Below, one piece after another: positions 9,215 through 16,789 of a stretch of 64,000 nt of DNA; positions within the stretch are counted from its first letter, which is position 1, and each line of letters starts with the position of its first letter. The notes beneath the pieces are model-generated. The model ran no database searches. It saw nothing but the letters and a program-made list of their open reading frames with translations, and was not told the DNA's origin. The position numbers and the translations under genes are program-made. The DNA comes from Pseudomonadota bacterium (GTDB taxonomy: Bacteria; Pseudomonadota; Alphaproteobacteria; UBA2136; JASBTF01). The DNA lies in assembly GCA_030148545.1 (NCBI GenBank), contig JASBTF010000001.1, positions 132,885 to 196,884 of the forward strand, written 5' to 3'.

Positions 9215-10380
9215 TGCAACCTGTTTGTATTCAAATCAATTTACCTGAGCAGCTACCGCTAGCAACGCTGGAGCGTATGGCTCAAGCTTTAGCACCGCAT
9301 GAGCTGCGCTTGGTGGGTGGTGTAGTACGCGATTGGATACACCATACACAAGTCAGCACAGATATTGATTTAGCAACAACAGCCACGCCTGATGACATGC
9401 TAAAACAGCTTACAGATGCTGGTTTTAAGGTGATTCCAACTGGGTTGGATCATGGCACGGTAACGGTGGTTGCAGACGGGTATACGTTTGAAATCACCAC
9501 ATTACGTGAAGATGTGCATACGGATGGGCGCCATGCAACAGTGAGCTTTGTTGATGACTGGTATACTGATAGCTGCCGGCGTGATTTTACAATGAATGCA
9601 TTGTACTGCACGTTGGGTGGTGACGTTTACGACTACCATGATGGATTGTCTGACCTTGAAGAAGGGCGTGTTCGCTTTATTGGTGATGCAGCCACGCGTT
9701 TGGAAGAGGATTGGCTGCGCTTACTGCGTTATTTTCGGTTTAGAGCTCGTTTGAGTGATGCGAGCGCAATTGAACCAGAGCTAAAGGATGTATTAGCCCA
9801 AGCTGTGCCACAGTTGGGTGTGCTTTCAGTTGAGCGTATTGGTGTGGAGTGGCGTAAACTACTGAGCTATGACGCACCACAGCAAAGCTTGCAAGATATG
9901 CAAAACTTGGATGTGTTTAAGCAACTAGAATTGCCACAGCCGAATATTGAGGCGTTAAATACAAAAACAAATGATCATTTAACCCGTGAAGTAATGCTGT
10001 TTGGGTTAGCTGATACAGCGTGGTTTAAAGCTAAGCCGTTGCAACACACTAAGGCTGAGCAACAAGCACTGGGCCAGCTTGCTAAAGCAGTGGCTGAGCA
10101 AACATATACGGCACTATGGCAGCTTGTGTATGTATATAGGCGAGAAACTGTAGAGCGATTGTTGTGCCTGCGCGGTAATCAACAGCAGTTGCGCCAACTT
10201 GCAGATGTGCAAGAGAAAGAATTTCCGCTAAGTGGAGCGGATGTTATGGCGGTTGGTATGGATGCTGGTCCACGTGTTGGCGAAGTTTTGAAAAAATTGG
10301 AACATGAATGGTTGCAGCAAAATGCACCAGATAGAGATGTCATGTTAAAGCGTCTGACAAACTTGGTTGCTGCTTCATAA
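9193..10380 (+). CDS. CCA-adding enzyme / poly(A) polymerase family tRNA nucleotidyltransferase
   Basis: A class II nucleotidyltransferase that adds or repairs the 3' CCA end of tRNA. The catalytic head is seen in LVGGVVRDWIHH and STDIDLATTATPD (DxD metal site), followed by RRDFTMNALYCTLGG, DYHDGLSDLEEGRVRFIGDA and EEDWLRLLRYFRFRARL, all standard for the family. At ~395 residues it matches the short alphaproteobacterial form; I see no HD phosphohydrolase domain. The start is uncertain: GTG codons at 9193, 9205 and 9214 are in frame. The last overlaps the upstream stop by one base, which would be typical translational coupling. Confidence 0.88.
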   Translation: MAWGVELVQPVCIQINLPEQLPLATLERMAQALAPHELRLVGGVVRDWIHHTQVSTDIDLATTATPDDMLKQLTDAGFKVIPTGLDHGTVTVVADGYTFEITTLREDVHTDGRHATVSFVDDWYTDSCRRDFTMNALYCTLGGDVYDYHDGLSDLEEGRVRFIGDAATRLEEDWLRLLRYFRFRARLSDASAIEPELKDVLAQAVPQLGVLSVERIGVEWRKLLSYDAPQQSLQDMQNLDVFKQLELPQPNIEALNTKTNDHLTREVMLFGLADTAWFKAKPLQHTKAEQQALGQLAKAVAEQTYTALWQLVYVYRRETVERLLCLRGNQQQLRQLADVQEKEFPLSGADVMAVGMDAGPRVGEVLKKLEHEWLQQNAPDRDVMLKRLTNLVAAS

Positions 10381-10466
10381 GAATAATGGAAGTGGCTCAG
10401 TTTGGTGCTGCGCGAGTGGATAAGTTTTTACGGCTGTACTGGCTGGGCACCCTTCCCGCGACTCCC

Positions 10467-10495
10467 TTGAACCGTCTTCTTTAGAGGCGTATTCT
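10467..10495 (+). promoter_or_regulatory. Putative promoter of the hibernation factor gene
   Basis: TTGAAC at 10467-10472, exact 17-base spacer, TATTCT at 10490-10495. Transcription would start near 10502, giving a leader of about 36 bases that contains the strong GAGGT ribosome-binding site at 10526-10530. Confidence 0.45.
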
Positions 10496-10537
10496 TAAGA
10501 TAGGGAACGATAAAAACAATAGAAAGAGGTAAGGCGC

Positions 10538-11161
10538 ATGAAAATTAGCATCGCAGGACGACACATGGACGTAGGCCAATCATTGGAGGAGCACACACAC
10601 GCGCGCCTAGAAGGGATGACGCAGTACTTTACGCAAGTAAACGATGCTGACGTTACGTTCCGTCATGGTAACGAAGGAAACCATAAAGCCGAGGTGACAA
10701 TTCACGCTAGTGGTGTAACATTGCGCGCAACAGGAAGCGCTAAGGACAACTTTTTTGCCGCAATTGATGACGCCGCTGAAAAGCTGGAAACACAGCTAAA
10801 ACGTTATAAAGGTCGTTTGAAAAAGCACCGTGAACGCCGTGAAAACAGTGCCGCGAAGTTTGAGGCATTCCAAACTATTAGTACTGTACACCAGGTTGTG
10901 GAGGAGTCTCAGCTGGATGAAGTGCCGGTAGATTTTGCCGAGTATGTACCAAAAGTGGTGAAGAAAGATGTACAGAGCTTGCAGGCAATGACGGTAGATG
11001 AAGCCGTGATGCATATGGACCTGTTGCACGCACCGTTCTTTGCGTTTCAGAATATTACAACGGGCGATATTAACGTAGTGTATCGCAAGTACGGTAACGA
11101 GGATGACGATACTGTTGTGTGGGTAGAACCGCACAAACCAGCAGCCACACAAGCTGCATAA
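10538..11161 (+). CDS. hpf: Ribosome hibernation promoting factor, long form
   Basis: A 207-residue protein that binds the 30S subunit and, in long forms, dimerises ribosomes into 100S particles in slow-growing cells. The N-terminal HPF/RaiA domain (~1-105) begins MKISIAGRHMDVGQSLEEH and ends in the basic helix LKRYKGRLKKHRERR. The C-terminal dimerisation domain (~140-200) holds VKKDVQSLQAMTVDEAVMHMDLL followed by FFAFQNITTGDINVVYRKYG. A GAGGT site sits 7 bases before the ATG. The gene stands alone between its own promoter and a strong terminator. The rpoN and ptsN genes that often flank hpf in alphaproteobacteria are not here. Confidence 0.95.
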   Translation: MKISIAGRHMDVGQSLEEHTHARLEGMTQYFTQVNDADVTFRHGNEGNHKAEVTIHASGVTLRATGSAKDNFFAAIDDAAEKLETQLKRYKGRLKKHRERRENSAAKFEAFQTISTVHQVVEESQLDEVPVDFAEYVPKVVKKDVQSLQAMTVDEAVMHMDLLHAPFFAFQNITTGDINVVYRKYGNEDDDTVVWVEPHKPAATQAA

Positions 11162-11180
11162 GCTTAGCAAATAAAAAGAA

Positions 11181-11213
11181 AGAGCCCAGCTATGTAGCTT
11201 GGGCTCTTTTTTT
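11181..11213. terminator. Bidirectional rho-independent terminator after hpf
   Basis: AGAGCCCA (11181-11188) pairs with TGGGCTCT (11200-11207), with extra GCTA/TAGC pairing inside, followed by a run of T to 11213. The hairpin also encodes the last residues of the convergent gene at 11190-11735. Confidence 0.85.
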
Positions 11214-11735
11214 ACAGGAGTTTTTAATTTCTTGGCGGCGGGTATAAACAGCCTTAGCTAAATCCCAGTTATGGGCTTGAGCTAAGGCCATAATGATATA
11301 AAACAGCTCGTCTAGGGCATCATGAATATGCGCCAGTGCTGTTGCTTCATTGTGTTCGCCATGGTCTTGCTTTTCTAGCGCTGCAGCTATTCTTGCACCG
11401 TGGGCAACCAAGGTGGAGCCAAAGTTCATAAAGTGAGAGGCGTGGGGCTTAAGCATAGGTACAGTGATGTTGTAGGCAAAGCGGTTGGGTAGCTGGTAAT
11501 TTGTGTTTTGTGCGAAAGATAGCAAGGTTAGCATAGTATCTTGCGCTATTCTTTTATAGGGTTTCCAGCGCGTTTCAGGGTTTTGTAGGTCTCCTGCATA
11601 TTTGAAGAGGTGCAGCGTGAGGTGGGTGCGGATATGACGATTGTCTTTATCGTGAATATCTAGGTGATAGTCATGGTCGTGTTGGCGCTGTTCCTCAATA
11701 AAGGGGTACAGCTCAGCCAGTGTGGTAAGTGGCAT
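11190..11735 (-). CDS. Uncharacterised His-rich all-alpha protein (weak MazG-like resemblance)
   Basis: I do not recognise this 181-residue protein. The N terminus is rich in His and acidic residues (HDHDYHLDIHDKDNRHIRTH), and the C terminus (~residues 130-172) contains a DALDELFYIIMALAQAHNWDLAKAV helix pair that resembles the tail of MazG-like nucleotide pyrophosphohydrolases. The MazG metal motif ExxE is not clearly present, so the link is weak. A strong AGGAGG ribosome-binding site lies 5 bases before the ATG. Its 3' end overlaps the hpf terminator. An alternative reading is a metal-binding cytosolic protein. Confidence 0.7.
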   Translation of the reverse strand: MPLTTLAELYPFIEEQRQHDHDYHLDIHDKDNRHIRTHLTLHLFKYAGDLQNPETRWKPYKRIAQDTMLTLLSFAQNTNYQLPNRFAYNITVPMLKPHASHFMNFGSTLVAHGARIAAALEKQDHGEHNEATALAHIHDALDELFYIIMALAQAHNWDLAKAVYTRRQEIKNSCKKRAQAT

Positions 11736-11810
11736 TGTTGCCTCCTAAAAGCGGAACGAATCAGATATTGTCCACACCTTACGGTGTGCTGAGCGGCAGG
11801 TCAAACAGCT

Positions 11811-12530
11811 TTAGGTGCTTAAGCCTGCATTGAGAATGCGGTGGCGTAGCCAAGAGTGCAACCCGCGAGAAATCCAACGTGTGGGGCGGATGAGCTGAAG
11901 GAGCTCATCGGTTAGGTTGGGGTTAGCAACATCATTTACCACCACGCCAAGCAAGTTAGCACCGGCAATTTGCAGTTGGCGTACAGCGCGTTGTGCGGCA
12001 CTACGTGGTGTACTGCCTGCCAGTAGCACCATAATGGTACGGTCGGCAGCGCTGGCTAGCAAAATAGGATCGGCATTTTGGCGGTTGTGTGCTTCTACTG
12101 GCGTTGTATCAATCACAATTTGGTCGTAATCACTCTTGAGTGATTCCAGTGTTAGGCGCGCTAAGGTGGCATCACGCAGGTGATTTACTGATTCAATATC
12201 GGCAGGTGCCGCCAAAAAGTGCAGGTTATCATGGTCGGATGCTGCGGTAATAAGATCGGTTAATGGGTCCTTTGGTGGGCGTGTTGGCAGTTGCCACGCT
12301 TGGCGGGTAAGGCCTAATTTTTCTGAGATCCAGGTGTTTTTCAGGTTTAGGTCCACCAGTAGCGTTTTTTGGCCTTGTTGTGCGCTGCGCAGTGCCAGCA
12401 TGTAAGCAACAAGTGATGTGCCTTCGCCAAAGCGGGTGGCGGTAACAACAAGTGTGCCACGTTCATCAGCTAGGGCACCGCGGTGCAAGCGGCCAACTTC
12501 GGTGTAGGAGGTAGGTTGTAGCAAGGCCAT
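11811..12530 (-). CDS. BY-kinase/CpsD-like P-loop protein with a degenerate Walker A
   Basis: A 239-residue protein resembling the cytoplasmic half of bacterial tyrosine kinases of the Wzc/CpsD type. TLLVDLNLKN corresponds to Walker A' and YDQIVIDTTPVEAH to Walker B. The Walker A region reads VTATRFGEGTSLVAYML, where GEGKS/T is expected: the ATP-contacting Lys is replaced by Thr. There is no Tyr cluster at the C terminus (it ends RHRILNAGLST). Two bases upstream is the Wzz-like membrane gene, so the pair looks like a split Wzc that controls polysaccharide chain length. Kinase activity is doubtful; a regulatory or ParA-like role is possible. Confidence 0.8.
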   Translation of the reverse strand: MALLQPTSYTEVGRLHRGALADERGTLVVTATRFGEGTSLVAYMLALRSAQQGQKTLLVDLNLKNTWISEKLGLTRQAWQLPTRPPKDPLTDLITAASDHDNLHFLAAPADIESVNHLRDATLARLTLESLKSDYDQIVIDTTPVEAHNRQNADPILLASAADRTIMVLLAGSTPRSAAQRAVRQLQIAGANLLGVVVNDVANPNLTDELLQLIRPTRWISRGLHSWLRHRILNAGLST

Positions 12531-12532
12531 AA

Positions 12533-13531
12533 CTATGAGCTCCGTTGAATAATTTGTGCATCTACTACCACGTGGCCGTGGTCAATTTGTACGGGGCCAA
12601 GGTTTGGCAAACGGCCAAGTACGGTGAGGCCTAGGCTGCGCATAATTTCGTCATCGTTACGGAGGCTACGGTCGGACAGACGGGCTAGGATCACCATACC
12701 AAGGCCGAGGAAAAAGCCGCCAATAAGGCCATACCAAACACGTGCACGGATTTGGTATGCTTCGAGCTGGTTAACATCCACACGTGGTGCTTCGGCAAAC
12801 CAAATGAGCCCTGTGGGGAGCACGTTTGCACGGTCGGGCTGGAAACGGTTAGCGCTGGCTAGTAGCTGTTCATATTCATTTTGCACTAGCTCTAGCTGAG
12901 CACTGGCGCGTTGCAAATTAAACTCGGCCGTTACAATGGCGCGTGTTTGCTTTTCATCGGGCGTGTCGCCTGCCTCTTGCTCTAGCATACTGAGTGCGGT
13001 TTGGCTTTGACGTACCTGGGTACGGTAGTGCTTAATTTTTTCTTCTAGGCCAACCAACTGTTGGTCGGTGCGGAAGCGCTCTGGTGCTAATAGCTCGTAA
13101 ATGAAGTTAAAAATCAGCGTTTCTAGCTGGCTGGTCATGCCTTCTGGCATATCGCCGCTTAGGGTGATTTCTAGAAAATTATCGCTCAGAATATTTAGGT
13201 CGAGGCGATTGATAAAGTCACGTGTGATGAATGCTTGTTCTTCAGTGGTTTGCTCGGTGAGCAGCTGGCCAGTTTCGTTTAATGTGTCCTCTACCAAACG
13301 TTGATTGGTGAGGATACGATAGAGCAGTTCTTCGTGCTGCTCGTTATGAATGTTACGTAGTAATGGTGTTGTGGCGCGGGTTGTGTCCACATCCAACGTG
13401 GCGCTGGCGGTATAGCTTGCAGGTTTAGAAAGACCGTGCAAAACAAGTAGCAGCGGCACCAAAATAAGGCTGGCCACAAACACGCGGCGGTGGTGCCACA
13501 GGGCAGCTAAAGAGTGGTAGAACATACGCAT
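12533..13531 (-). CDS. Wzz-like polysaccharide co-polymerase (chain length determinant)
   Basis: A 332-residue inner-membrane protein with a membrane helix near the N terminus (~17-34, VFVASLILVPLLLVLHGL), a large periplasmic region with a long coiled coil (~150-225), and a second membrane helix (~268-288, GLIGGFFLGLGMVILARL). SYTASATLDVD directly after the first helix is the usual Wzz start of the periplasmic domain. It is the probable membrane partner of the BY-kinase-like protein encoded next. The ATG at 13531 is preceded by TATGAT 8 bases away and by no Shine-Dalgarno sequence. Confidence 0.85.
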   Translation of the reverse strand: MRMFYHSLAALWHHRRVFVASLILVPLLLVLHGLSKPASYTASATLDVDTTRATTPLLRNIHNEQHEELLYRILTNQRLVEDTLNETGQLLTEQTTEEQAFITRDFINRLDLNILSDNFLEITLSGDMPEGMTSQLETLIFNFIYELLAPERFRTDQQLVGLEEKIKHYRTQVRQSQTALSMLEQEAGDTPDEKQTRAIVTAEFNLQRASAQLELVQNEYEQLLASANRFQPDRANVLPTGLIWFAEAPRVDVNQLEAYQIRARVWYGLIGGFFLGLGMVILARLSDRSLRNDDEIMRSLGLTVLGRLPNLGPVQIDHGHVVVDAQIIQRSS

Positions 13532-13539
13532 TGGGTCGT

Positions 13540-13568
13540 ATCATACGGCAGAATAGGTCTTGAGCCAA
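13540..13568 (-). promoter_or_regulatory. Putative leaderless promoter of the Wzz-like/BY-kinase-like operon
   Basis: On the minus strand: TTGGCT (13568-13563), exact 17-base spacer, TATGAT (13545-13540), then 8 bases to the ATG at 13531. The predicted transcription start coincides with or just precedes the start codon. Confidence 0.55.
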
Positions 13569-13617
13569 ATGTTGTGCCTGCAGGTTGTGCGGAAAAAGTG
13601 TGCTTCCTTGTTTTTGA

Positions 13618-13646
13618 GTGACGTTTTAGCAACGCAAGCGTATGCT
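13618..13646 (+). promoter_or_regulatory. Putative leaderless promoter of the small basic protein gene
   Basis: GTGACG at 13618-13623, 17-base spacer, TATGCT at 13641-13646, ATG at 13653. Confidence 0.45.
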
Positions 13647-13652
13647 GGGAGT

Positions 13653-13859
13653 ATGGGTTGGTTATTTGACGACGAGAAAGAGAAAAACAAAAAACCGGAT
13701 TACACCGCATACATTTTTGGCGACCACCGCAAAAAGCAAAAACCAAAGAAGCGCCCGAATGTGTTTATTGACCCCATTGGCGCCATATTACACGATTTTA
13801 AAAAAGATGTGCGCAAGGCAACTGGTGTGGATTTTATTGACCGTAAAAAGAAATGGTAG
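13653..13859 (+). CDS. Small basic protein, function unknown
   Basis: A 68-residue Lys-rich protein, MGWLFDDEKEKNKKPDY at the start and DFKKDVRKATGVDFIDRKKKW at the end. I recognise no family. The frame continues upstream to 13560, but the ATG at 13653 is preceded by a promoter-like GTGACG, 17-base spacer and TATGCT ending 6 bases before it, the same leaderless layout seen at several confident genes in the window. This supports both the start and the reality of the gene. It is followed by tRNA-Val on the same strand. High Lys content and lack of membrane segments suggest a cytosolic, possibly nucleic-acid-contacting protein. Confidence 0.6.
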   Translation: MGWLFDDEKEKNKKPDYTAYIFGDHRKKQKPKKRPNVFIDPIGAILHDFKKDVRKATGVDFIDRKKKW

Positions 13860-13880
13860 TTCATATTTTTTAAAAATGTT

Positions 13881-13909
13881 TTGACAATCGGTGCGGAAGT
13901 GTTTATTTC
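13881..13909 (+). promoter_or_regulatory. Promoter of tRNA-Val
   Basis: A consensus TTGACA at 13881-13886, 17-base spacer and TATTTC at 13904-13909. The start would fall about 7 bases before the mature 5' end of the tRNA. Confidence 0.7.
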
Positions 13910-13922
13910 TCTGCCTCGCACC

Positions 13923-13998
13923 GGGCGGTTAGCTCAGTTGGTAGAGCAACTCGTTTACACCGAGTAGGTCGGGAGTTCGAGCCTCTCACCGCCCACCA
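13923..13998 (+). tRNA. tRNA-Val (anticodon TAC)
   Basis: A 76-base cloverleaf. Acceptor GGGCGGT pairs with ACCGCCC. The D arm is GCTC/GAGC, the anticodon arm ACTCG/CGAGT carries loop TTTACAC with anticodon TAC, and the T arm is GGGAG/CTCTC with TTCGAGC. The 3' CCA is encoded (13996-13998). Confidence 0.97.
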
Positions 13999-14042
13999 TT
14001 AAAATAAAAAATGCCCGTAAGGGGCTTTTTTATTTTAATGGT
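13995..14042 (+). terminator. Terminator of tRNA-Val with an extended perfect stem
   Basis: ACCATTAAAATAAAAAA (starting at the discriminator base 13995) is exactly complementary to TTTTTTATTTTAATGGT ending at 14042. Between them is a GCCC/GGGC hairpin with loop GTAAG. The 5' arm includes the tRNA CCA end, so the terminator and tRNA share bases. Confidence 0.85.
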
Positions 14043-14059
14043 GGTGGTTTTTTAGGTAA

Positions 14060-14150
14060 CAGCGCGGTCGGCAAAGCCGACACTTGTTCCCAAGGACACC
14101 CTGGACCCGCGCCAACCCACTCGCATTGCGAGCTGGGGATGGTGTATAAC
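14060..14150 (+). repeat. Structured dispersed repeat R2, copy A
   Basis: A ~90-base element with hairpins GTCGGCAAAGCCGAC, AGGAcaccCTGG-like and CTCGCATTGCGAG. It matches, on the opposite strand, positions 33390-33486. Shared blocks are GTCGGCAAAGCCG, CGCCAACC and GGGATGG, in the same order and spacing. The hairpin at 14119-14134 differs in both arms in copy B yet still pairs. It ends next to the stop of the DUF4442 gene. Confidence 0.6.
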
Positions 14151-14155
14151 TTGGC

Positions 14156-14629
14156 TTATTTCTTTCGGACGTAAAGTATTTTTTCTACAGTCGCAATTTC
14201 TTCCCCGGCAGTATCTGTAATGGAAACAGGGAGGCTGAAAATATATTTTTCGCCAGCAGCTGTTTTGTCTTTGATGTTGTTTATAATGTCTTCAGTAATT
14301 TTAAAGTCGGCAAATAAATCGGTACGGCCTGGGCGTTTAAAATCAATTTCTGCACCTTTGTCCCACACAATGTAGCCGGGCCCTAAAATGTGGATGAGCA
14401 AGAACATATAAAAAGGGTCGGTCATGGCGTAAATGGAGCCGCCAAAGTGAGTACCCACATAGTTCATATTAAGCAAGCCGCGCTTTAGGCGTACGCGAGC
14501 ATAGCGGTAGTTTTCACCAAACTCTTGTACAGCAATGCAGGCTCCCCAAAAGGGTGGCCATAAATTCACCATTACTTTGGTAATGTCAGGTGGCAGCGGC
14601 CCTATTTTTCTGAGTAGGTTTGCTGCCAC
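14156..14629 (-). CDS. DUF4442-type hot-dog fold protein (putative thioesterase)
   Basis: A 157-residue protein of the DUF4442 / YiiD C-terminal type hot-dog family, which is related to acyl-CoA thioesterases. The conserved stretch NYVGTHFGGSIYAMTDPFYMFLL (~55-77) holds the family HFGG and TDPF motifs. The start is a GTG 18 bases after the pseudopilin-like gene stop; no Shine-Dalgarno sequence is visible, so it may be reinitiated. Substrate and physiological role are unknown. Confidence 0.8.
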   Translation of the reverse strand: MAANLLRKIGPLPPDITKVMVNLWPPFWGACIAVQEFGENYRYARVRLKRGLLNMNYVGTHFGGSIYAMTDPFYMFLLIHILGPGYIVWDKGAEIDFKRPGRTDLFADFKITEDIINNIKDKTAAGEKYIFSLPVSITDTAGEEIATVEKILYVRKK

Positions 14630-14647
14630 AGTATGGGTGGTGGGTGC

Positions 14648-15313
14648 TTATTGCTTACGCGTTAGCTTGTAGTACACGTCGTCTTCGCCAGGGTGAGCCT
14701 CGATACGGAGGTTACCAGCAGCGGAGCCTGGTACACCGTCGAATGATTCATCTAGCTTGCCGGCAGTGGTGTCTGGCACACCGGTAACTTTTACCCATAC
14801 GGAGCAAATGCCACCGCCAGAACACGCTGCTGGTGGGGTGCCGTTTACATCTTCACGGCCTTCGGTCAGGCTGATTTCGCCATATTTTGGGTGTTTGGTA
14901 CTGGCAATGGTCAGGTACGGGCCACTCCAGCCAAAAATGTTGTTGCTGTCGGTTAACAGGTCGGTAAAGCGGTTGGTGTCGGTACCGGTATCAATCACAA
15001 AAGTTTTGTAAGCCTCAGAAAAGCTTTTCATTTCCAGCTGAAGCGCGGTTACGCTTGCGTTACCAAGGTGGTTAACCGATACCGCGGTAATTACGATAGA
15101 TAGTGTACCAAAAATGGCTAGAGCAATACGGGCGTCTAGGCCGAACATGGCCCCGCGCTGGCTGCTCAGCACGCGCCACTGGGCGTTAGCACATTTTTTT
15201 TGCAGGCTTAGCACTGCTCGTGTAGTCATTTCTACAGGTCGCACCGCCGCGCCTTTAAAAAAACGCGCTACCATCCCATTGGTGCGGCTAGGTGAAGTTG
15301 GGATATGAGTCAT
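14648..15313 (-). CDS. Pseudopilin-like membrane protein with atypical cleavage region
   Basis: A 221-residue protein with a long basic N-terminal region (~55 residues), then AMFGLDARIALAIFGTLSIVITAVS, a hydrophobic helix resembling the N-terminal helix of type IV pilins and type II secretion pseudopilins, and a C-terminal globular domain with a Cys pair (ACSGGGIC). If cleavage occurs at G/L the expected Glu at +5 is missing and an Asp occurs at +2. The leader is unusually long. The family link is by pattern only. It lies 12 bases downstream of the cytochrome c gene with an AGGA site 10 bases before the ATG. A prepilin peptidase gene is 6 kb away. Confidence 0.65.
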   Translation of the reverse strand: MTHIPTSPSRTNGMVARFFKGAAVRPVEMTTRAVLSLQKKCANAQWRVLSSQRGAMFGLDARIALAIFGTLSIVITAVSVNHLGNASVTALQLEMKSFSEAYKTFVIDTGTDTNRFTDLLTDSNNIFGWSGPYLTIASTKHPKYGEISLTEGREDVNGTPPAACSGGGICSVWVKVTGVPDTTAGKLDESFDGVPGSAAGNLRIEAHPGEDDVYYKLTRKQ

Positions 15314-15325
15314 AATGATTAGGTC

Positions 15326-15853
15326 CTATTGTAGTGTTTTGAGGTAGGCAATTAAGTTGGCGCGGTCAGCCGCTTTTTTGAGGCCTGGGAACGCCATTTT
15401 AGTACCAGGGATGTAAGCTTTTGGGTTTTTAAGATATTGGTAGAGTGCTTCTTCATCCCACACAATTTCGCCCTGCTTGTCGTAAAAAGCGCTGGAGTAA
15501 GAAAACTCGTCGTAGCTGGCAATTTGTTTACCGAAAATATCCCACATTTTGGGGCCAATGCGGTGTTTACCATCAGCGTCAAAGCTGTGGCAGGCCTTAC
15601 ATTTGGCGGAAATAGTTGCACCGCGCGCTGCATCGGCTACAAAGCCTTCTGGTAGAACATCTGGGTCAGGCTTAGGTGCTGATACAGTGCTTTTGTGTGC
15701 ATTTGGGTCTTCCGCACCGGCGACAACAATGTGCGCTTCCTCGTGCTTGGGTAGTAGGCTACCCGTAATAAAGAACATGCCACCAAAGTAGGTTATAGCG
15801 AGTAAATCCGCTACCACTACCAAAATACAGAACCAACGGCTAAAAGAATCCAT
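15326..15853 (-). CDS. Membrane-anchored cytochrome c (CycM/c552 type)
   Basis: A 175-residue protein with an uncleaved N-terminal membrane anchor (~8-30) and one c-type heme domain facing the periplasm. The heme-attachment site is CKACH (~86-90) and the distal Met ligand is in GTKMAFPG (~150). RIGPKMWDIFG and the closing LIAYLKTL are standard for the class I family. In alphaproteobacteria such proteins carry electrons from the bc1 complex to cytochrome oxidase. The promoter-like TATAAG ends 7 bases before the ATG. Confidence 0.92.
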   Translation of the reverse strand: MDSFSRWFCILVVVADLLAITYFGGMFFITGSLLPKHEEAHIVVAGAEDPNAHKSTVSAPKPDPDVLPEGFVADAARGATISAKCKACHSFDADGKHRIGPKMWDIFGKQIASYDEFSYSSAFYDKQGEIVWDEEALYQYLKNPKAYIPGTKMAFPGLKKAADRANLIAYLKTLQ

Positions 15854-15905
15854 GTGTCTACTTATATAACTTTATTGTTTGGACGCATAATAGGGGGTTA
15901 AGTAT

Positions 15906-15934
15906 TTGCTCGTCAACGCTGGAACGACTAGCAT
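15906..15934 (+). promoter_or_regulatory. Putative leaderless promoter of the DnaJ/TerB protein gene
   Basis: TTGCTC at 15906-15911, exact 17-base spacer, TAGCAT at 15929-15934, then 6 bases to the ATG at 15941. Confidence 0.5.
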
Positions 15935-15940
15935 GTGCCA

Positions 15941-16708
15941 ATGCGTTACCGCCTGCGGCAATTTAGCACTCATGCACTGGTTCCTTTTTTGGGGCTGGCC
16001 ATTGGTGCCTTAGTTTTTAACGGTAAAACACTGGGTATTGTGTTTGGTTTGGGACTTGGTATTGCCATACAGCGCTGGTGGTGGCAGCGCGAACGTCATC
16101 GTGTGGCGCAGTGTATTCAGCAACAAAACCAAAGCGTGGCTTTTATTAAACTCGCAGCTTTAATGGCCAAGGTAGATGGTGTGGTAAGCACTGCTGAAGT
16201 AGCAGTATTTAAAAAAGGTATTAGCTACCACCCCAAAATTAAGCGTTTGGTGGGTAAGTTGTTTGACCGTGCAACACAGCGAGTGGAGGATGGCCCACAG
16301 CTGGCGTTGGAAGCGAGTGGGCTGGCGCCAACACCAGAGTTACTTAAATTGTTATACGACATTGCAACGGCTGATGGCACGGTGCATGCGCACCAACATA
16401 CCCTGTTGCGGCAGGTGGCTAAGGTATGGGGTGTGCCAGATAAGGAATTACAACAACAGCTACGTAACTGGGGGGCGCACATAGCAGGTGAAGATATTTT
16501 GGTAGATGCATTTGCAACTTTGGGCCTAGCTGCTGGTGCCACATGGCAGGAAGTAAAAACAGCATATAAAAAGCTAATTCGGCAGCTACACCCAGATAAG
16601 CTCCGAGGTGATGACGCACACCCGCAAGACATTGCGCGTGCCGAACAGCGCCTGCAAGAAGTGACGGAGGCGTACCAGCAAATATCTGATAATATTGGGA
16701 AAAATTAG
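15941..16708 (+). CDS. DjlA-like membrane J-domain protein with TerB domain
   Basis: A 255-residue co-chaperone-like protein. One or two membrane segments lie near the N terminus (~10-45), followed by a TerB-like helical domain (~65-170, ALMAKVDGVVSTAEVAVFKK and IATADGTVHAHQHTLL) and a C-terminal J domain (~185-250) with the essential HPD in LHPDKLRG. This matches DjlA, which recruits DnaK to the inner membrane. Residue AYKKLIRQLHPDK is canonical. The ATG at 15941 is preferred over the GTG at 15935 because it lies 6 bases after a -10 box. The client is unknown. Confidence 0.85.
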   Translation: MRYRLRQFSTHALVPFLGLAIGALVFNGKTLGIVFGLGLGIAIQRWWWQRERHRVAQCIQQQNQSVAFIKLAALMAKVDGVVSTAEVAVFKKGISYHPKIKRLVGKLFDRATQRVEDGPQLALEASGLAPTPELLKLLYDIATADGTVHAHQHTLLRQVAKVWGVPDKELQQQLRNWGAHIAGEDILVDAFATLGLAAGATWQEVKTAYKKLIRQLHPDKLRGDDAHPQDIARAEQRLQEVTEAYQQISDNIGKN

Positions 16709-16715
16709 TTTTTTA

Positions 16716-16789
16716 TTGACTTTGTCACTTGTAACACCGCATACTATTCATGTTGAGAGCACTGCGCCATTTGGCCGGTGCTTTTTTTG
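16716..16789 (+). promoter_or_regulatory. Promoter plus terminator-like hairpin in the tail-fibre gene leader
   Basis: TTGACT at 16716-16721, 18-base spacer and CATACT at 16740-16745 would start transcription near 16752. Directly after this, AGCAC...GTGCT (about 16758-16782) with inner CGCC/GGC pairing forms a hairpin followed by seven T. This could be an attenuator or a separate ~38-base RNA, or the hairpin may simply end the upstream DjlA-like transcript. The tail-fibre ribosome-binding site AAGGA follows at 16806-16810. Confidence 0.5.

Noticed and set aside
11773-11788. CACACC/GGTGTG hairpin as a terminator
   Set aside because: It has no T run on either strand and only six base pairs, so terminator function is not supported.
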